A stretch of DNA of 38,225 nt from Paenibacillus etheri (GCF_001012825.1 NZ_LCZJ02000033.1:427795-466019), one strand, 5' to 3'. Positions 1 through 8,100 are shown, counted from the stretch's first letter. A program made the numbers and translations. Notes: generated from the letters alone by a model not told the origin.

Positions 1-151
1 CTGGAGACAACAGCGGCCGGAAGTCCAAATATTCTCCGTAGTTACGACTGACTCCTTAAATGTATGATCTAGAAAGAACTTTTTCAGTGGCCTCCATAAT
101 TGGCTTCGTCTTTTGATTTTAATGACTTCAGGTAGATTCAATTCAATAAAG

Positions 152-1153
152 TCATTTGGATGAAGCCAGCTTCGATATTTTGTCCGCAATATCTTCCGCT
201 TGTAACAAGGAGGAGTATGAATCTGCTGCAAAATATTTCTCCATATCAATCTCAATCACTCGATTGTTTTTGACTGCATCCAACATCTTCCATGTGGATG
301 GTAACTTAGGTGGTGCTTTGTCCTTCACTGTAAGGACAATGACATAGTCACCTACATAATCATTTACCGTTTCCCAAGAAACTTCAACACGGCTCATTTC
401 CTTATCAATGATTTCACTTTGAACTTTTGGAGTGGGTTTCATACCCAAAATATCGTAAGTAGCTCTGCCGCCTCTCTCACCCAAATTACCAATGACCATT
501 AAAAATTTCTCTACTGTGATATAATCTACGATTGAAATAGTTGCATCATTTGCAATTGCATTTTTAATTTTATCGCGGGCAGCTATTTTTCGTTTTTCGA
601 AATCTGCCACAAAATGTTTAGCCTCTTCTTCTCGATCAAGAATTTCTCCCATAGCTGTAATCTCTTCTTGAATCGTTGCGTATTTGCTTGTATCAAATAA
701 TACGGTCGGTGCGATCTTAGAATAGTTGCTATAGGCATCTTTATTCCATGTGATAATGACGTCTGGCGCTAACTCTAAAACTTTTTCAAAAGAAATACTT
801 CCTTCTGCCCCTATGTCTTGTACCGTCTCATCTAAGAAAGGTTTGAGAAACTGAGAATACTCCAGCTGTGTATTCGATGCTCCAACCGGTATTACCCCAA
901 CTGCTAAGACTGGCCCCAAATCCCAATCAACTACAACACGTTGGGGATTGGCTGGAACATTAACATCCCCCATGACCGTTGCTATTTTCCGTAAACCCGT
1001 TTTTTCAACGGCCTGATTGGAAGGTGTACTCTGTGTCGGTTCTGCTCCCGGATTGCTATTACGGCTAGTGTTCCCATTTCCGCAAGCTGCAAGTAACAGT
1101 GTAAGCACAAGCATTAGCATTAATCCTTTTTTCGTCTCGATCCCCTTTAACAT
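152..1153 (-). CDS. Iron-siderophore ABC transporter substrate-binding lipoprotein (internal start)
   Basis: This is the second half of the fused frame read from its own ATG at 1153, preceded by AAGGGG with 8 nt spacing. It gives 333 residues, the usual length for a FeuA/FhuD-type lipoprotein: a basic start (MLKGIETKKG), a hydrophobic stretch, lipobox LLLAAC, a Ser/Asn/Thr-rich linker and then the periplasmic-binding fold. Family knowledge says such proteins are lipid-anchored outside the membrane and hand ferric siderophore to an ABC importer. The importer could be the ABC pair encoded upstream or an unlinked FecCD-type permease; no FecCD permease is in the window. Whether the protein is made separately or only as part of the fusion is an inference from the internal start signals. 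Confidence 0.7.
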   Translation of the reverse strand: MLKGIETKKGLMLMLVLTLLLAACGNGNTSRNSNPGAEPTQSTPSNQAVEKTGLRKIATVMGDVNVPANPQRVVVDWDLGPVLAVGVIPVGASNTQLEYSQFLKPFLDETVQDIGAEGSISFEKVLELAPDVIITWNKDAYSNYSKIAPTVLFDTSKYATIQEEITAMGEILDREEEAKHFVADFEKRKIAARDKIKNAIANDATISIVDYITVEKFLMVIGNLGERGGRATYDILGMKPTPKVQSEIIDKEMSRVEVSWETVNDYVGDYVIVLTVKDKAPPKLPSTWKMLDAVKNNRVIEIDMEKYFAADSYSSLLQAEDIADKISKLASSK

Positions 1154-2104
1154 CTGTTTATCCCCTTCAAGTCTCAATTGATAATGATTATCATGATCAA
1201 TATAACAAGCAGGAGAATATTTGCCCATGGAGGATAAGAACTCTTGCCATGGACTATCTGAAACGATCAAACCTGTCTTCACCTTGTTTTTGTATTGAAC
1301 TGGCGTCGTCCCAACCTGCTTCTTAAACAGACGGGTAAAATAAAAGACATCACTATAACCTACGTTTACAGCAATCTCCTGTACGGTGGCATCGGTTTGA
1401 ATCAGTAACTCCTTCGCTTTAGCCATTCTCGTCTGAATTACATATTCAATGGGACTTCTCCCTGTCCGGCGTTTGAACTGCCTCGATAAGTATTGAATGC
1501 TATAGTTCCATACTTCTGCCATAGATTCAAGTGAAATAGGCTCATAATAATGTTTGTGAATGTATTGAATGATCTGTTCCACTAAATCTGTTTCTTTAGG
1601 GGCAACTCCCTGAAGCTGTAACTGCTGTACAAGTGTATATACGAACTGATAGAACTGGATTTTCGCTTGGAACCGTTCCATAGCCGGTCTGCGATTCCAT
1701 TCCTCATACATTGATTCCATATGACGATATAACACAACCGGAGAAATAGGTTTACATGCATATTGCAGTTGAAAAGGGTTATTTATATGATAGGATTTCA
1801 ATATTGATTTACTAGCCTTAGTAGAAATAGTACCTCTATATAAAACGTAATAGTATGTGACATCCTCATGTCCAACCTCGAACCTGATGTTACTTCCTTT
1901 TCCCGCATGTAAGACAAAGAATCGTTCTAATTGATACCGATCACCATCCAACCAGACCGCACCTTGCCCTCGCACGACAAATATAAAACTACTAGCTGGG
2001 AGTAAATGTTGCTGCTTACTCTGTCTACGGATCACATGTTGGCGAATATCCACCAGTTGAATCCATGAAGTGTCCCATATCTGGATATATTCTTCCCAAT
2101 TCAC
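152..2104 (-). CDS. AraC-family regulator fused in frame to an iron-siderophore-binding lipoprotein
   Basis: A single open frame of about 650 codons. The first half has a cupin-like sensor region followed by two AraC helix-turn-helix motifs (around IIQYIHKHYY to FKKQVGTTPVQYK). The second half starts again with a lipoprotein signal (lipobox LLLAAC) and continues as a class III FecB/FeuA-type binding protein (VNVPANPQRVVV, FEKVLELAPDVII). I chose GTG 2104 because GGGAGG lies 7 nt upstream. The frame is open back to TTG 2200, but those codons overlap a Fur box and a promoter. ATG 2131 with AAAGGA is the other candidate. Bacillus Btr also joins AraC and a binding domain, but without a signal peptide. 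Here the lipobox, promoter and Shine-Dalgarno in the middle suggest two genes that have lost the stop between them. Likely role: sensing and uptake of ferric siderophore. Confidence 0.8.
   Translation of the reverse strand: MNWEEYIQIWDTSWIQLVDIRQHVIRRQSKQQHLLPASSFIFVVRGQGAVWLDGDRYQLERFFVLHAGKGSNIRFEVGHEDVTYYYVLYRGTISTKASKSILKSYHINNPFQLQYACKPISPVVLYRHMESMYEEWNRRPAMERFQAKIQFYQFVYTLVQQLQLQGVAPKETDLVEQIIQYIHKHYYEPISLESMAEVWNYSIQYLSRQFKRRTGRSPIEYVIQTRMAKAKELLIQTDATVQEIAVNVGYSDVFYFTRLFKKQVGTTPVQYKNKVKTGLIVSDSPWQEFLSSMGKYSPACYIDHDNHYQLRLEGDKQMLKGIETKKGLMLMLVLTLLLAACGNGNTSRNSNPGAEPTQSTPSNQAVEKTGLRKIATVMGDVNVPANPQRVVVDWDLGPVLAVGVIPVGASNTQLEYSQFLKPFLDETVQDIGAEGSISFEKVLELAPDVIITWNKDAYSNYSKIAPTVLFDTSKYATIQEEITAMGEILDREEEAKHFVADFEKRKIAARDKIKNAIANDATISIVDYITVEKFLMVIGNLGERGGRATYDILGMKPTPKVQSEIIDKEMSRVEVSWETVNDYVGDYVIVLTVKDKAPPKLPSTWKMLDAVKNNRVIEIDMEKYFAADSYSSLLQAEDIADKISKLASSK
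1179..1193 (-). promoter_or_regulatory. Fur box inside coding sequence
   Basis: TGATAATGATTATCA is a perfect 7-1-7 inverted repeat matching the Bacillus Fur consensus. It lies between the AraC and lipoprotein halves and is translated as part of the linker (around IDHDNHYQL) if the fusion is made. It follows the predicted -10 directly, a repressing position. Confidence 0.75.
1199..1227 (-). promoter_or_regulatory. Promoter inside the fused frame, in front of the lipoprotein half
   Basis: On the minus strand TGGGCA (1227-1222), a 17-nt spacer and TATATT (1204-1199) match a sigma-A promoter at 4 of 6 and 5 of 6 positions. It sits just upstream of the internal Fur box and about 45 nt before the internal ATG. 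Confidence 0.45.
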
Positions 2105-2171
2105 TGTTAATCCTCCCAAGTCCAATAGCATGCTAATCCTTTGCAGTTGCAAATCCCTATACAAGCCAAAA

Positions 2172-2200
2172 TCGTAAACGATAACCATTATCATTGTCAA
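2172..2200 (-). promoter_or_regulatory. Fur-controlled promoter of the AraC-lipoprotein gene
   Basis: TTGACA (2200-2195), an 18-nt spacer and TACGAT (2177-2172) read toward the gene. A degenerate Fur box (TGATAATGGTTATCG on the minus strand, within 2180-2198) fills the spacer. This placement argues against translation starting at TTG 2200. Confidence 0.5.
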
Positions 2201-2288
2201 ATGATAGGTGACTAGTCAAACCCATTTTAATAGATCAAATCTGAGGCCCCCGGACGCTTAGCATAGAGGAAATTAATGTAACTCGTTG

Positions 2289-2370
2289 AAAAAGCCCTCT
2301 CCACCCTAAAGGGTGAAGAGAGCTTAAACTTGCCGCTTCGAAGATGACATAGCCGGCTATATTAAATTTT
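2289..2370 (-). repeat. gerE-3'-end repeat, copy A, with terminator
   Basis: The most diverged of four copies in the window (others at 7612, 17909 and 18881). Read on the minus strand, it spans the last codons of the upstream gene, a conserved 35-nt spacer containing GTTTAAGC, and a GC-rich hairpin (2294-2323) followed by TTTTT. The hairpin should terminate transcription of the siderophore ABC operon. Confidence 0.65.
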
Positions 2371-2778
2371 CGCACCCGATGTTACTTGAGCCAGTAGTTC
2401 CTCCAGCCATCTTACAGCCTCAGCCTCTTTCGCGAAGGCGCCTCCGGGACAACCGTAGGTTCTTTTAGTAGACACTGCCGTAACCGGCTTGTAGAGAACG
2501 AGCAAATTAGCGTTCTGAATAACAACCGCGATGCCTGAGCAATATTGAGCAATTTCATGTTTGCTCCGCTTGCACCAGTTCATATACGACTGTGTGACTG
2601 CACGCTCCGGACGTGCGTTCTTCTCTGAGGAATGCAGCAAGATCAGACCAAAGGGGGATCGGCGGGAGAGCAGTTCTTCCCAATAAGCGATATATTCCTC
2701 TACCGTCTCCTGATCAAAATTCAATCCCAGACTTAGGGTAATAATCGGCCAGTTGGATTCATCCTTTGTGATAGCCAT
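2362..2778 (-). CDS. Unknown 138-residue protein of the siderophore ABC operon
   Basis: A soluble acidic protein with no signal peptide or membrane segment. It has alternating beta and helical stretches (IITLSLGLNF, GLILLHSSE, GIAVVIQNANLLVLYKP), reminiscent of small STAS-like alpha/beta folds, but I do not recognise a family. It starts 34 bp after the second ABC subunit, with AGGAGG just before the ATG, so it is co-transcribed. A role in siderophore handling or release of iron in the cytoplasm is an inference from context only. Its final codons (GAKI) fall in the conserved gerE-3'-end repeat, so the C-terminus may have been replaced when the repeat arrived. Confidence 0.75.
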   Translation of the reverse strand: MAITKDESNWPIITLSLGLNFDQETVEEYIAYWEELLSRRSPFGLILLHSSEKNARPERAVTQSYMNWCKRSKHEIAQYCSGIAVVIQNANLLVLYKPVTAVSTKRTYGCPGGAFAKEAEAVRWLEELLAQVTSGAKI

Positions 2779-2812
2779 GCGTTTGTCCTCCTAAAAGTGT
2801 AATTGGCCTGTC

Positions 2813-4552
2813 TTATGATGTGATGCGGAATCCAACGGATTGCTGCTGCAGCTTCCAGAGACGGTCGTACAATCCGCCGCGTAGTAGTAAGGCTTCATGC
2901 CGTCCCTGCTCAACCAGTCGGCCGTCTTCCAGCACAATAATGTTGTCTGCCCCGCGTATGGTTTTCAGCCTATGGGCGATCACAATAACGGTTCTGCCCG
3001 TAATCAGCGCATCTATTCCCTTCTGGATTTCAGCCTCATTCTGCGGGTCCAGCGATGCAGTAGCTTCATCTAGTAATACAATTGGAGCGTTCTTAAGAAT
3101 CGCGCGAGCAATGGAGATCCGCTGCTTCTCCCCTCCAGAAAGCGTACTGCCACCCTCCCCTACCGGCGTGTTATAACCAAGAGGCAATTTCATAATAAAA
3201 TCATGGCAGCGGGCCATTTCTGCTGCTTGTTGAATATCCTGTTGCGACGCGCCCGGCCGCCCAAAGGCAATGTTGTTTCCAATAGTATCTTGGAACAGGT
3301 ACACATCCTGAAACACAACCGACACAGACCCTAGCAAATGTTCTGGATCAATATCTTTAATATTGCGTCCGCCTAGCAGAACACTTCCTTCGTCAGGATC
3401 ATAGAAACGCGAGATCAGACGCAGCACTGTACTCTTCCCACTGCCGGAGGGACCCACGATCGCGGTCAGTGAGCCTTGCGGCATCTCTATGCTTAATTGT
3501 TTGAGAACAGGCTCACCTCCATAACCGAAGGTAACATTGTCAAAGCGAATGGTACTGCTCTCGGGAAGTGGAGCTGTAGTACCCGTCATTACCGGCTGGC
3601 GAAGCAGGTCTACGATGCGTTCACCAGCTTGTTCGTTGTAACGGAATTCGGCATAGTTGGCGAGCGCCGTCGTCAGTGGATCATAGATGCGTGTGCCGAC
3701 AATAAGGAATACCGCCAGCTGCAGAATACCGAGCTCCCCGCCTAACAATAGATGAACACCAACGTATACCATTAATGTCAGACCCGCACGAAGAAGAGCC
3801 ATAGCCGTTAGAATGACCGGTCCGAATATCCCTTCAAGCTTCACACTTTCCTTCATCAAAGTTCTAAAAGAGCTATCCAGACGGACAAATCGTTCTCCCG
3901 TCAGGTTGTAGGCCTTCATCACCCGAATACCATTCAAATATTCCTGTAGCCTGTTCGCAGCGTTCAATTTGGCCTTCATATGATCCGCTCCGAGTCTCCG
4001 CCGCAGTCTGCCTGACAGGTACATAATTAGGAGGGCAACCGGCAGCGCCACAAACATGGAAATGGCCATCCGCCAGTCGAGGAACAGTAAACCCGCAAGT
4101 GCGAATATCGGCAGCACAAAAGCCCCTGCAAGCTGTGGCAGCAGATGTGAAATCCCTGTCTCAACCAGCGTGAAATCTCCCATCATCATATTGGCCAGAT
4201 CGCCGGGGTCACGGCGAGTCAGGTAGCCTAACGGAAGCTTACGCAGATGCTCTGCTAATTCCGCCCGTCCCTGCGCCGCAACATTGTAAGCCCCGCGGTA
4301 TGCAGTGCGGTAAGCGGGAATCTCGCTCAGGAACATCAGTACCATGACAGCAACTAGACCCGCGCAAATCCACCAAAGCCGTTCTATCTGAAGCTCTGCA
4401 CCCACCGTAATATAAGGAGCAAAAATTAACCGCACCGCCTCAATGACAAGCGCAAACGGAAGCACACTGACTATGTTAGCCAGGAAGGAAAACAACACGG
4501 GCTTCAGCAGCTGCTGCGGTTTGCCAGCAGTAATATTGTGCAATACCTTCAT
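2813..4552 (-). CDS. ABC transporter, fused permease and ATPase, second half of pair (YbtQ/IrtB-like)
   Basis: An ABC type IV half-transporter of about 579 residues: an N-terminal membrane domain of about six segments, then an ATPase domain with Walker A GPSGSGKST, signature LSGGEKQR, Walker B IVLLDEATASLD and an H-loop in IVIAHRL. ATG 4552 is chosen because GGGAGGGG precedes it and it overlaps the stop of the upstream subunit as ATGA. Paired half-transporters of this kind next to a PchR-like regulator are known in yersiniabactin (YbtPQ) and mycobactin (IrtAB) systems, where despite an exporter-like fold they import ferric siderophore. Import is therefore favoured, but export is not excluded by sequence. 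Confidence 0.9.
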   Translation of the reverse strand: MKVLHNITAGKPQQLLKPVLFSFLANIVSVLPFALVIEAVRLIFAPYITVGAELQIERLWWICAGLVAVMVLMFLSEIPAYRTAYRGAYNVAAQGRAELAEHLRKLPLGYLTRRDPGDLANMMMGDFTLVETGISHLLPQLAGAFVLPIFALAGLLFLDWRMAISMFVALPVALLIMYLSGRLRRRLGADHMKAKLNAANRLQEYLNGIRVMKAYNLTGERFVRLDSSFRTLMKESVKLEGIFGPVILTAMALLRAGLTLMVYVGVHLLLGGELGILQLAVFLIVGTRIYDPLTTALANYAEFRYNEQAGERIVDLLRQPVMTGTTAPLPESSTIRFDNVTFGYGGEPVLKQLSIEMPQGSLTAIVGPSGSGKSTVLRLISRFYDPDEGSVLLGGRNIKDIDPEHLLGSVSVVFQDVYLFQDTIGNNIAFGRPGASQQDIQQAAEMARCHDFIMKLPLGYNTPVGEGGSTLSGGEKQRISIARAILKNAPIVLLDEATASLDPQNEAEIQKGIDALITGRTVIVIAHRLKTIRGADNIIVLEDGRLVEQGRHEALLLRGGLYDRLWKLQQQSVGFRITS

Positions 4553-6351
4553 AGCTGTTCCCCTCCCTTTTCCATATGCCAATCTCCGGTGCCACTGTAG
4601 ACATGCCACATTTTTGTGTAAAGTCCGTCGAGATCAATCAAACTATCGTGATCTCCGCGCTCCACGATTTGCCCGTCACGCAGTACCAATATTTGGGCAG
4701 CTTCACGAATAGAGGACAGACGGTGGGCAATGACAATAACCGTCTTGCCGCGCATAAGCTCCGTTAGTGCCAACTGCATGTGATGCTCATTTTCCGGGTC
4801 GGCAAAAGCAGTCGCTTCGTCGAGTACAAGTACCGGAGCATTTTTGAGGATGGCTCGAGCTACCGCAATTCGTTGCTCCTCACCGCCGGAGAGATAGACG
4901 CCACCTTCACCGATTAACGTATCGTATCCCTGCGGAAGCCGAGAGATGAACTCGTCGCATTGTGCAGCTCTTGCTGCAGCCTGTACTTCATCCAGCGTGG
5001 CTTCCGGTTTGCCGACGGCAATATTTTCATACAAAGTGTCATAGAACAGGAAGGTCTCCTGAAATACAAAAGCAACTGTGTTCATCAGTTCATGAATCGC
5101 CATATAGCGGATATCTACTCCACCGATACGGATAGCACCCTCTTGCGGGTCCCAGAACCGCGGCACCAAGCTGGCCACCGTCGATTTTCCTGAACCTGAC
5201 GGTCCAACCAGCGCTGTAACCTTCCCTTGTTCTGCCCGGAAAGAAACCTCGCTGAGCGCAGCCGTAGCCCCCTCTTCTTCACTGTAGGAGAAAGTTACGT
5301 CCGTAAATTCCACGTCGAAAGCATGCGGTGACAGCGGCATTATTATCTCTGGTACAGGCTGCTGTGCCAAAAGACGATCCATCCGCTCTACGCCTTCGCC
5401 GATATCCCGAGTGCTCGAAGCCAGCATAAGCAGCTTATAGAGCGGAGAGGATACGCCAGGTGCCATAATTAGAAAGAACAGCAGCACAAGCGCAAAGGAC
5501 ATGGAATCCGGCTGGCCGCTTAGCATATAGACACCCACCGGTAAAATAAAGGTAAATGAGGAGGCTAGTAATGTTTTGAACAGGACATAGCCTGATTGAT
5601 AACGATCCGTAAACTCCAGACAATAATCACGGTATCTGGTCATATCACTGTAGAACTTTCTGAAGGAATGCACCGTCTGCCCGAACACCTTCACCGCAGG
5701 CATCCCCCGCACATACTGCACTGCCGAAGCATTGATCTGCTCCAAAGAATCATGATACTGCTTCACGCTGGTTTTTCCTTTACCGCTCATCATAAGTGCT
5801 GACTGCACAACCATTCCTATGAGGATCGGTAGAAGGCAGGCAACAGCTAATGGCGGACTCAGCCAGAACATCGCCACAATCATCAGCACCGTAGACGCCA
5901 GCGCGCTGACCAGATCAGGGAGCTGATGCGCTACGAAATTTTCCACCTTGTCGACATTCTGTTCCAGCGTCTTCTTCACTGCGCCGGTCGAAGTTCCATT
6001 CAGGAAGCCGAGCGGCAGTCTGCCCAAATGCTCGGTCATTCGCACACGCAGATTATACTGAATACGAAAAGCCGCAATATGCGAGCACATAATACCGCAA
6101 TACGAGGTCACCAGACCTCCGATCAAACCTCCGAGTGCAATCCATCCCCAGCGGATCATTGCATCACTGTCAACCTGTCCAGGTGATGAAGCATGACGGA
6201 GCAGCTCGGCCAAGATGAAATAAACAGACAAAAATGGTACCAGCATTAACACGGCGCTGACAGATGACAATACGCCAGACAGGATCAGCAGGCCCCGCTT
6301 CTCTCCGGCAATCTCTAGCAGTCTCGACATGCCAGTTTTGGTTTTACTCAC
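4549..6351 (-). CDS. ABC transporter, fused permease and ATPase, first half of pair (YbtP/IrtA-like)
   Basis: A half-transporter of about 600 residues with a membrane domain followed by an ATPase. Motifs are Walker A GPSGSGKST, signature LSGGEEQR and Walker B VLVLDEATAFADPEN. The D-loop reads FADPEN where the partner has the usual SLDPQN, so the two ATP sites are probably unequal. GTG 6351 is chosen because GGGGG lies 7 nt upstream, giving the same GGGGAACAGCT leader used by the second subunit. There is no siderophore-interacting reductase domain as in IrtA. It forms a heterodimer with the next gene, which it overlaps by four bases. Confidence 0.9.
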   Translation of the reverse strand: MSKTKTGMSRLLEIAGEKRGLLILSGVLSSVSAVLMLVPFLSVYFILAELLRHASSPGQVDSDAMIRWGWIALGGLIGGLVTSYCGIMCSHIAAFRIQYNLRVRMTEHLGRLPLGFLNGTSTGAVKKTLEQNVDKVENFVAHQLPDLVSALASTVLMIVAMFWLSPPLAVACLLPILIGMVVQSALMMSGKGKTSVKQYHDSLEQINASAVQYVRGMPAVKVFGQTVHSFRKFYSDMTRYRDYCLEFTDRYQSGYVLFKTLLASSFTFILPVGVYMLSGQPDSMSFALVLLFFLIMAPGVSSPLYKLLMLASSTRDIGEGVERMDRLLAQQPVPEIIMPLSPHAFDVEFTDVTFSYSEEEGATAALSEVSFRAEQGKVTALVGPSGSGKSTVASLVPRFWDPQEGAIRIGGVDIRYMAIHELMNTVAFVFQETFLFYDTLYENIAVGKPEATLDEVQAAARAAQCDEFISRLPQGYDTLIGEGGVYLSGGEEQRIAVARAILKNAPVLVLDEATAFADPENEHHMQLALTELMRGKTVIVIAHRLSSIREAAQILVLRDGQIVERGDHDSLIDLDGLYTKMWHVYSGTGDWHMEKGGEQL

Positions 6352-6388
6352 AGCTGTTCCCCCACTCTTGATAATTACGCACAAAAAA

Positions 6389-6417
6389 AGTGCACTGAGA
6401 ATGATTCTCTGTGCACT
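6389..6417 (-). terminator. Terminator-like hairpin containing a Fur box
   Basis: Two 14-nt arms (6389-6402 and 6404-6417) pair with one mismatch around a single central base. On the minus strand the hairpin is followed by TTTTTTT, a typical rho-independent terminator for the upstream AraC gene. The centre, TGAGAATGATTCTCT (6396-6410), is also a 7-1-7 Fur box. It lies 38 bp before the ABC operon start, so it may act as operator, terminator or both. Confidence 0.65.
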
Positions 6418-6500
6418 AGTGTATAAAAACGCTGTTCACGGTTGCTACCGCTTCCGGGATTATAATTAATCAAATCAGGAGCATCTATTTCGATACACGC

Positions 6501-7526
6501 TTACATCCAAGTTCCTGCAGAACGCTGTCTGCTGCTGATCAAATATTCTCCGGGACGCACACCAAACTTTTTACGAAAAGCTGCGGAGAAATGGCTGACA
6601 TTCCCGTATCCGACCCTGGAAGCTGCTTCACTTACAGTCATATGTCCTTGTTCCAACAGCTGCTGCGCCCTTTGCATCCGTTGTTCGATCACATAGGCAT
6701 GGACAGTATAACCGAACATTTCCTTAAAGCCCTTCTTCAATTTGAACTCATTGAGGCAAATAATGCGAGAGAGCCCAGCTAGCGTCGGTGGATGTAAATA
6801 ATCACGTTGCAGAATTTCCTTGGCTAGTCGCAGGCTCTCCATATCATCTCTAGATAGCTTGACTGAGTGGGAAATCCGATCAGCTTCATATAAAGATTCA
6901 TTGAGATAGACAGCCATTAGCTCCAGCATTTTCCCCTCCAGATAGAGTTCCCGCATACCCTGACTATAAGAACAATCCGCAATTTGTGACAGAATGAGTC
7001 GGATAGATGGTGTGATACCGTTTTTGCAAAAAAACAACCCAGCTCCTCCTCCGGCTTGGAGCCGTGTATCCTCGGTCAGTCCGCTGGTCATCCGCTCAAA
7101 TTGTGCCGGACTCATATCTATGCTTAGGAATCGGTAACCCGCTCCGCTGAGGTACGTGCAATTCTCATTTCTTACTCCGCCGTGAAGCAGCACACTTTCT
7201 CCTGTATCTATGGCAAAATAGTCCTGCTTCAGCGAGGTCCCCCATTCAATTCCATGTCCCATACAGAATATCAGCTCCGTACGAGGTGTTCTAAACTCGC
7301 CCTTCGCTTCGATATCCCGATTAAATTGGAGATCAAAATCCGTCATCTGAAGATAACGCTGAGTAAGCAGGCTCCGGCAGCTGCCTTCCCCTAGTTCTAC
7401 CGGTGGTTTTATCTCAAAGTGGCTCCCATCCAGCTGGTAAGTAAGATTAAACCCTTCGCATCTAAGCGTCTTATGGGCATCAATCGTTTCCTCTTCATTC
7501 AGACCATTGATACGCTCCATGCTCAT
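6501..7526 (-). CDS. PchR/YbtA-like AraC-family regulator
   Basis: 341 residues with an unclassified N-terminal sensor domain and a C-terminal pair of helix-turn-helix motifs (LAGLSRIICLNEFKLKKGF and VSEAASRVGYGNVSHFSAAF). The pattern NEFKLKKGFKEMFG is typical of the PchR/YbtA branch, which binds ferric siderophore inside the cell and activates the uptake operon. ATG 7526 follows AAGGGG with good spacing. The gene lies directly upstream of the ABC pair, in the same direction, separated by the Fur-box hairpin. It is itself preceded by a Fur-overlapped promoter, so it should be expressed only under iron starvation. The ligand cannot be told from sequence. Confidence 0.88.
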   Translation of the reverse strand: MSMERINGLNEEETIDAHKTLRCEGFNLTYQLDGSHFEIKPPVELGEGSCRSLLTQRYLQMTDFDLQFNRDIEAKGEFRTPRTELIFCMGHGIEWGTSLKQDYFAIDTGESVLLHGGVRNENCTYLSGAGYRFLSIDMSPAQFERMTSGLTEDTRLQAGGGAGLFFCKNGITPSIRLILSQIADCSYSQGMRELYLEGKMLELMAVYLNESLYEADRISHSVKLSRDDMESLRLAKEILQRDYLHPPTLAGLSRIICLNEFKLKKGFKEMFGYTVHAYVIEQRMQRAQQLLEQGHMTVSEAASRVGYGNVSHFSAAFRKKFGVRPGEYLISSRQRSAGTWM

Positions 7527-7551
7527 CCCTGCTTCCCCTTACTTTGGATTA

Positions 7552-7580
7552 ATTATATATATATTGAGAATGATTATCAA
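7552..7580 (-). promoter_or_regulatory. Fur-controlled promoter of the PchR-like gene
   Basis: TTGATA (7580-7575), a 17-nt spacer and a perfect TATAAT (7557-7552) on the minus strand. The Fur box TGAGAATGATTATCA at 7565-7579 covers the -35 and half the spacer, a classic repression layout. Confidence 0.75.
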
Positions 7581-7611
7581 TTGAATGTTATTTTAGCAAA
7601 TACGCAAACAA

Positions 7612-7691
7612 CAAAAAAAGCCTTCCCACACCCCTAAAGGTGAAGAAGGCTTAAACGCGTCACTTCCGAAGGCACGGCAGCTATATTTTCA
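7612..7691 (-). repeat. gerE-3'-end repeat, copy B, with terminator
   Basis: Nearly the same as the true gerE 3' flank at 18881-18959. On the minus strand it has AAAATATAG, the conserved spacer with GACGCGTTTAAGCC, then a hairpin (7620-7650) and a run of T. It lies downstream of the minus-strand orphan gene ending at 7786 and can act as its terminator. Confidence 0.75.
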
Positions 7692-7745
7692 GCTCCATAA
7701 CCATCTGTGAACGGCCTTTAACGTTTAGTTTTTGCATTACATTGG
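7681..7745 (-). pseudogene. Truncated remnant of the gerE 3' end
   Basis: This stretch matches the last 80 or so bases of gerE at 18951-19031: shared runs include TATATTTTCAGCTCC, GTGAACGGCCTTTAACGTTTA and TTTTTGCATTACATTGG on the plus strand. About 15 bases have been lost between the first two blocks and the rest of the gene is missing. It is a decayed partial copy and cannot be functional. Confidence 0.75.
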
Positions 7746-7785
7746 TGGTGGGGGGGAGGTGAAATGCATCCGATTGTTTACCAAT

Positions 7786-8100
7786 TTAAATTGCTAATCC
7801 CTCCAATCGTTCAATTAGCATTGGAATCGCTACTTCAATCCAAAACTCCAGACAAACATGCCCACTGGACATACCACCATGACTGTATTTCTCACAATAG
7901 ATTCGTTTATCTAAATCACCTAAGCTACTTCCTGTTAATTCCTCAAATGCGTATTTGAATATCTCTGCAAACTCCTCACCTGTACATGGATAAGTCACTT
8001 CCTGAAAGTACCTCTCTAGCTCATCCCAAAGATATGGATCCCCTCTTAATCCCCACCTTTTTGGTCGCTCATTAAAAATAACTGATACTGTCTTTAGCAT
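7786..8100 (-). CDS. Small orphan protein, possibly immunity-like
   Basis: 104 residues, soluble, acidic, no signal peptide. GGAGG lies 6 nt before the ATG, so translation is credible. The C-terminal half carries a striking run (YSHGGMSSGHV followed by FWIEVAIPMLIERL) and the N-terminal half has KRWGLRGDPYLWDEL. I have an impression of similarity to small proteins beside polymorphic toxins, but I cannot name a family. No toxin gene is next to it. It stands alone in an accessory patch, between a gerE remnant and another small orphan gene, which fits a leftover immunity gene. Function is not established. Confidence 0.7.
   Translation of the reverse strand: MLKTVSVIFNERPKRWGLRGDPYLWDELERYFQEVTYPCTGEEFAEIFKYAFEELTGSSLGDLDKRIYCEKYSHGGMSSGHVCLEFWIEVAIPMLIERLEGLAI

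Noticed and set aside
2105-2200. TTG start at 2200 for the AraC-lipoprotein gene
   Set aside because: These codons overlap a TTGACA promoter element and a Fur box, and no ribosome site precedes TTG 2200.
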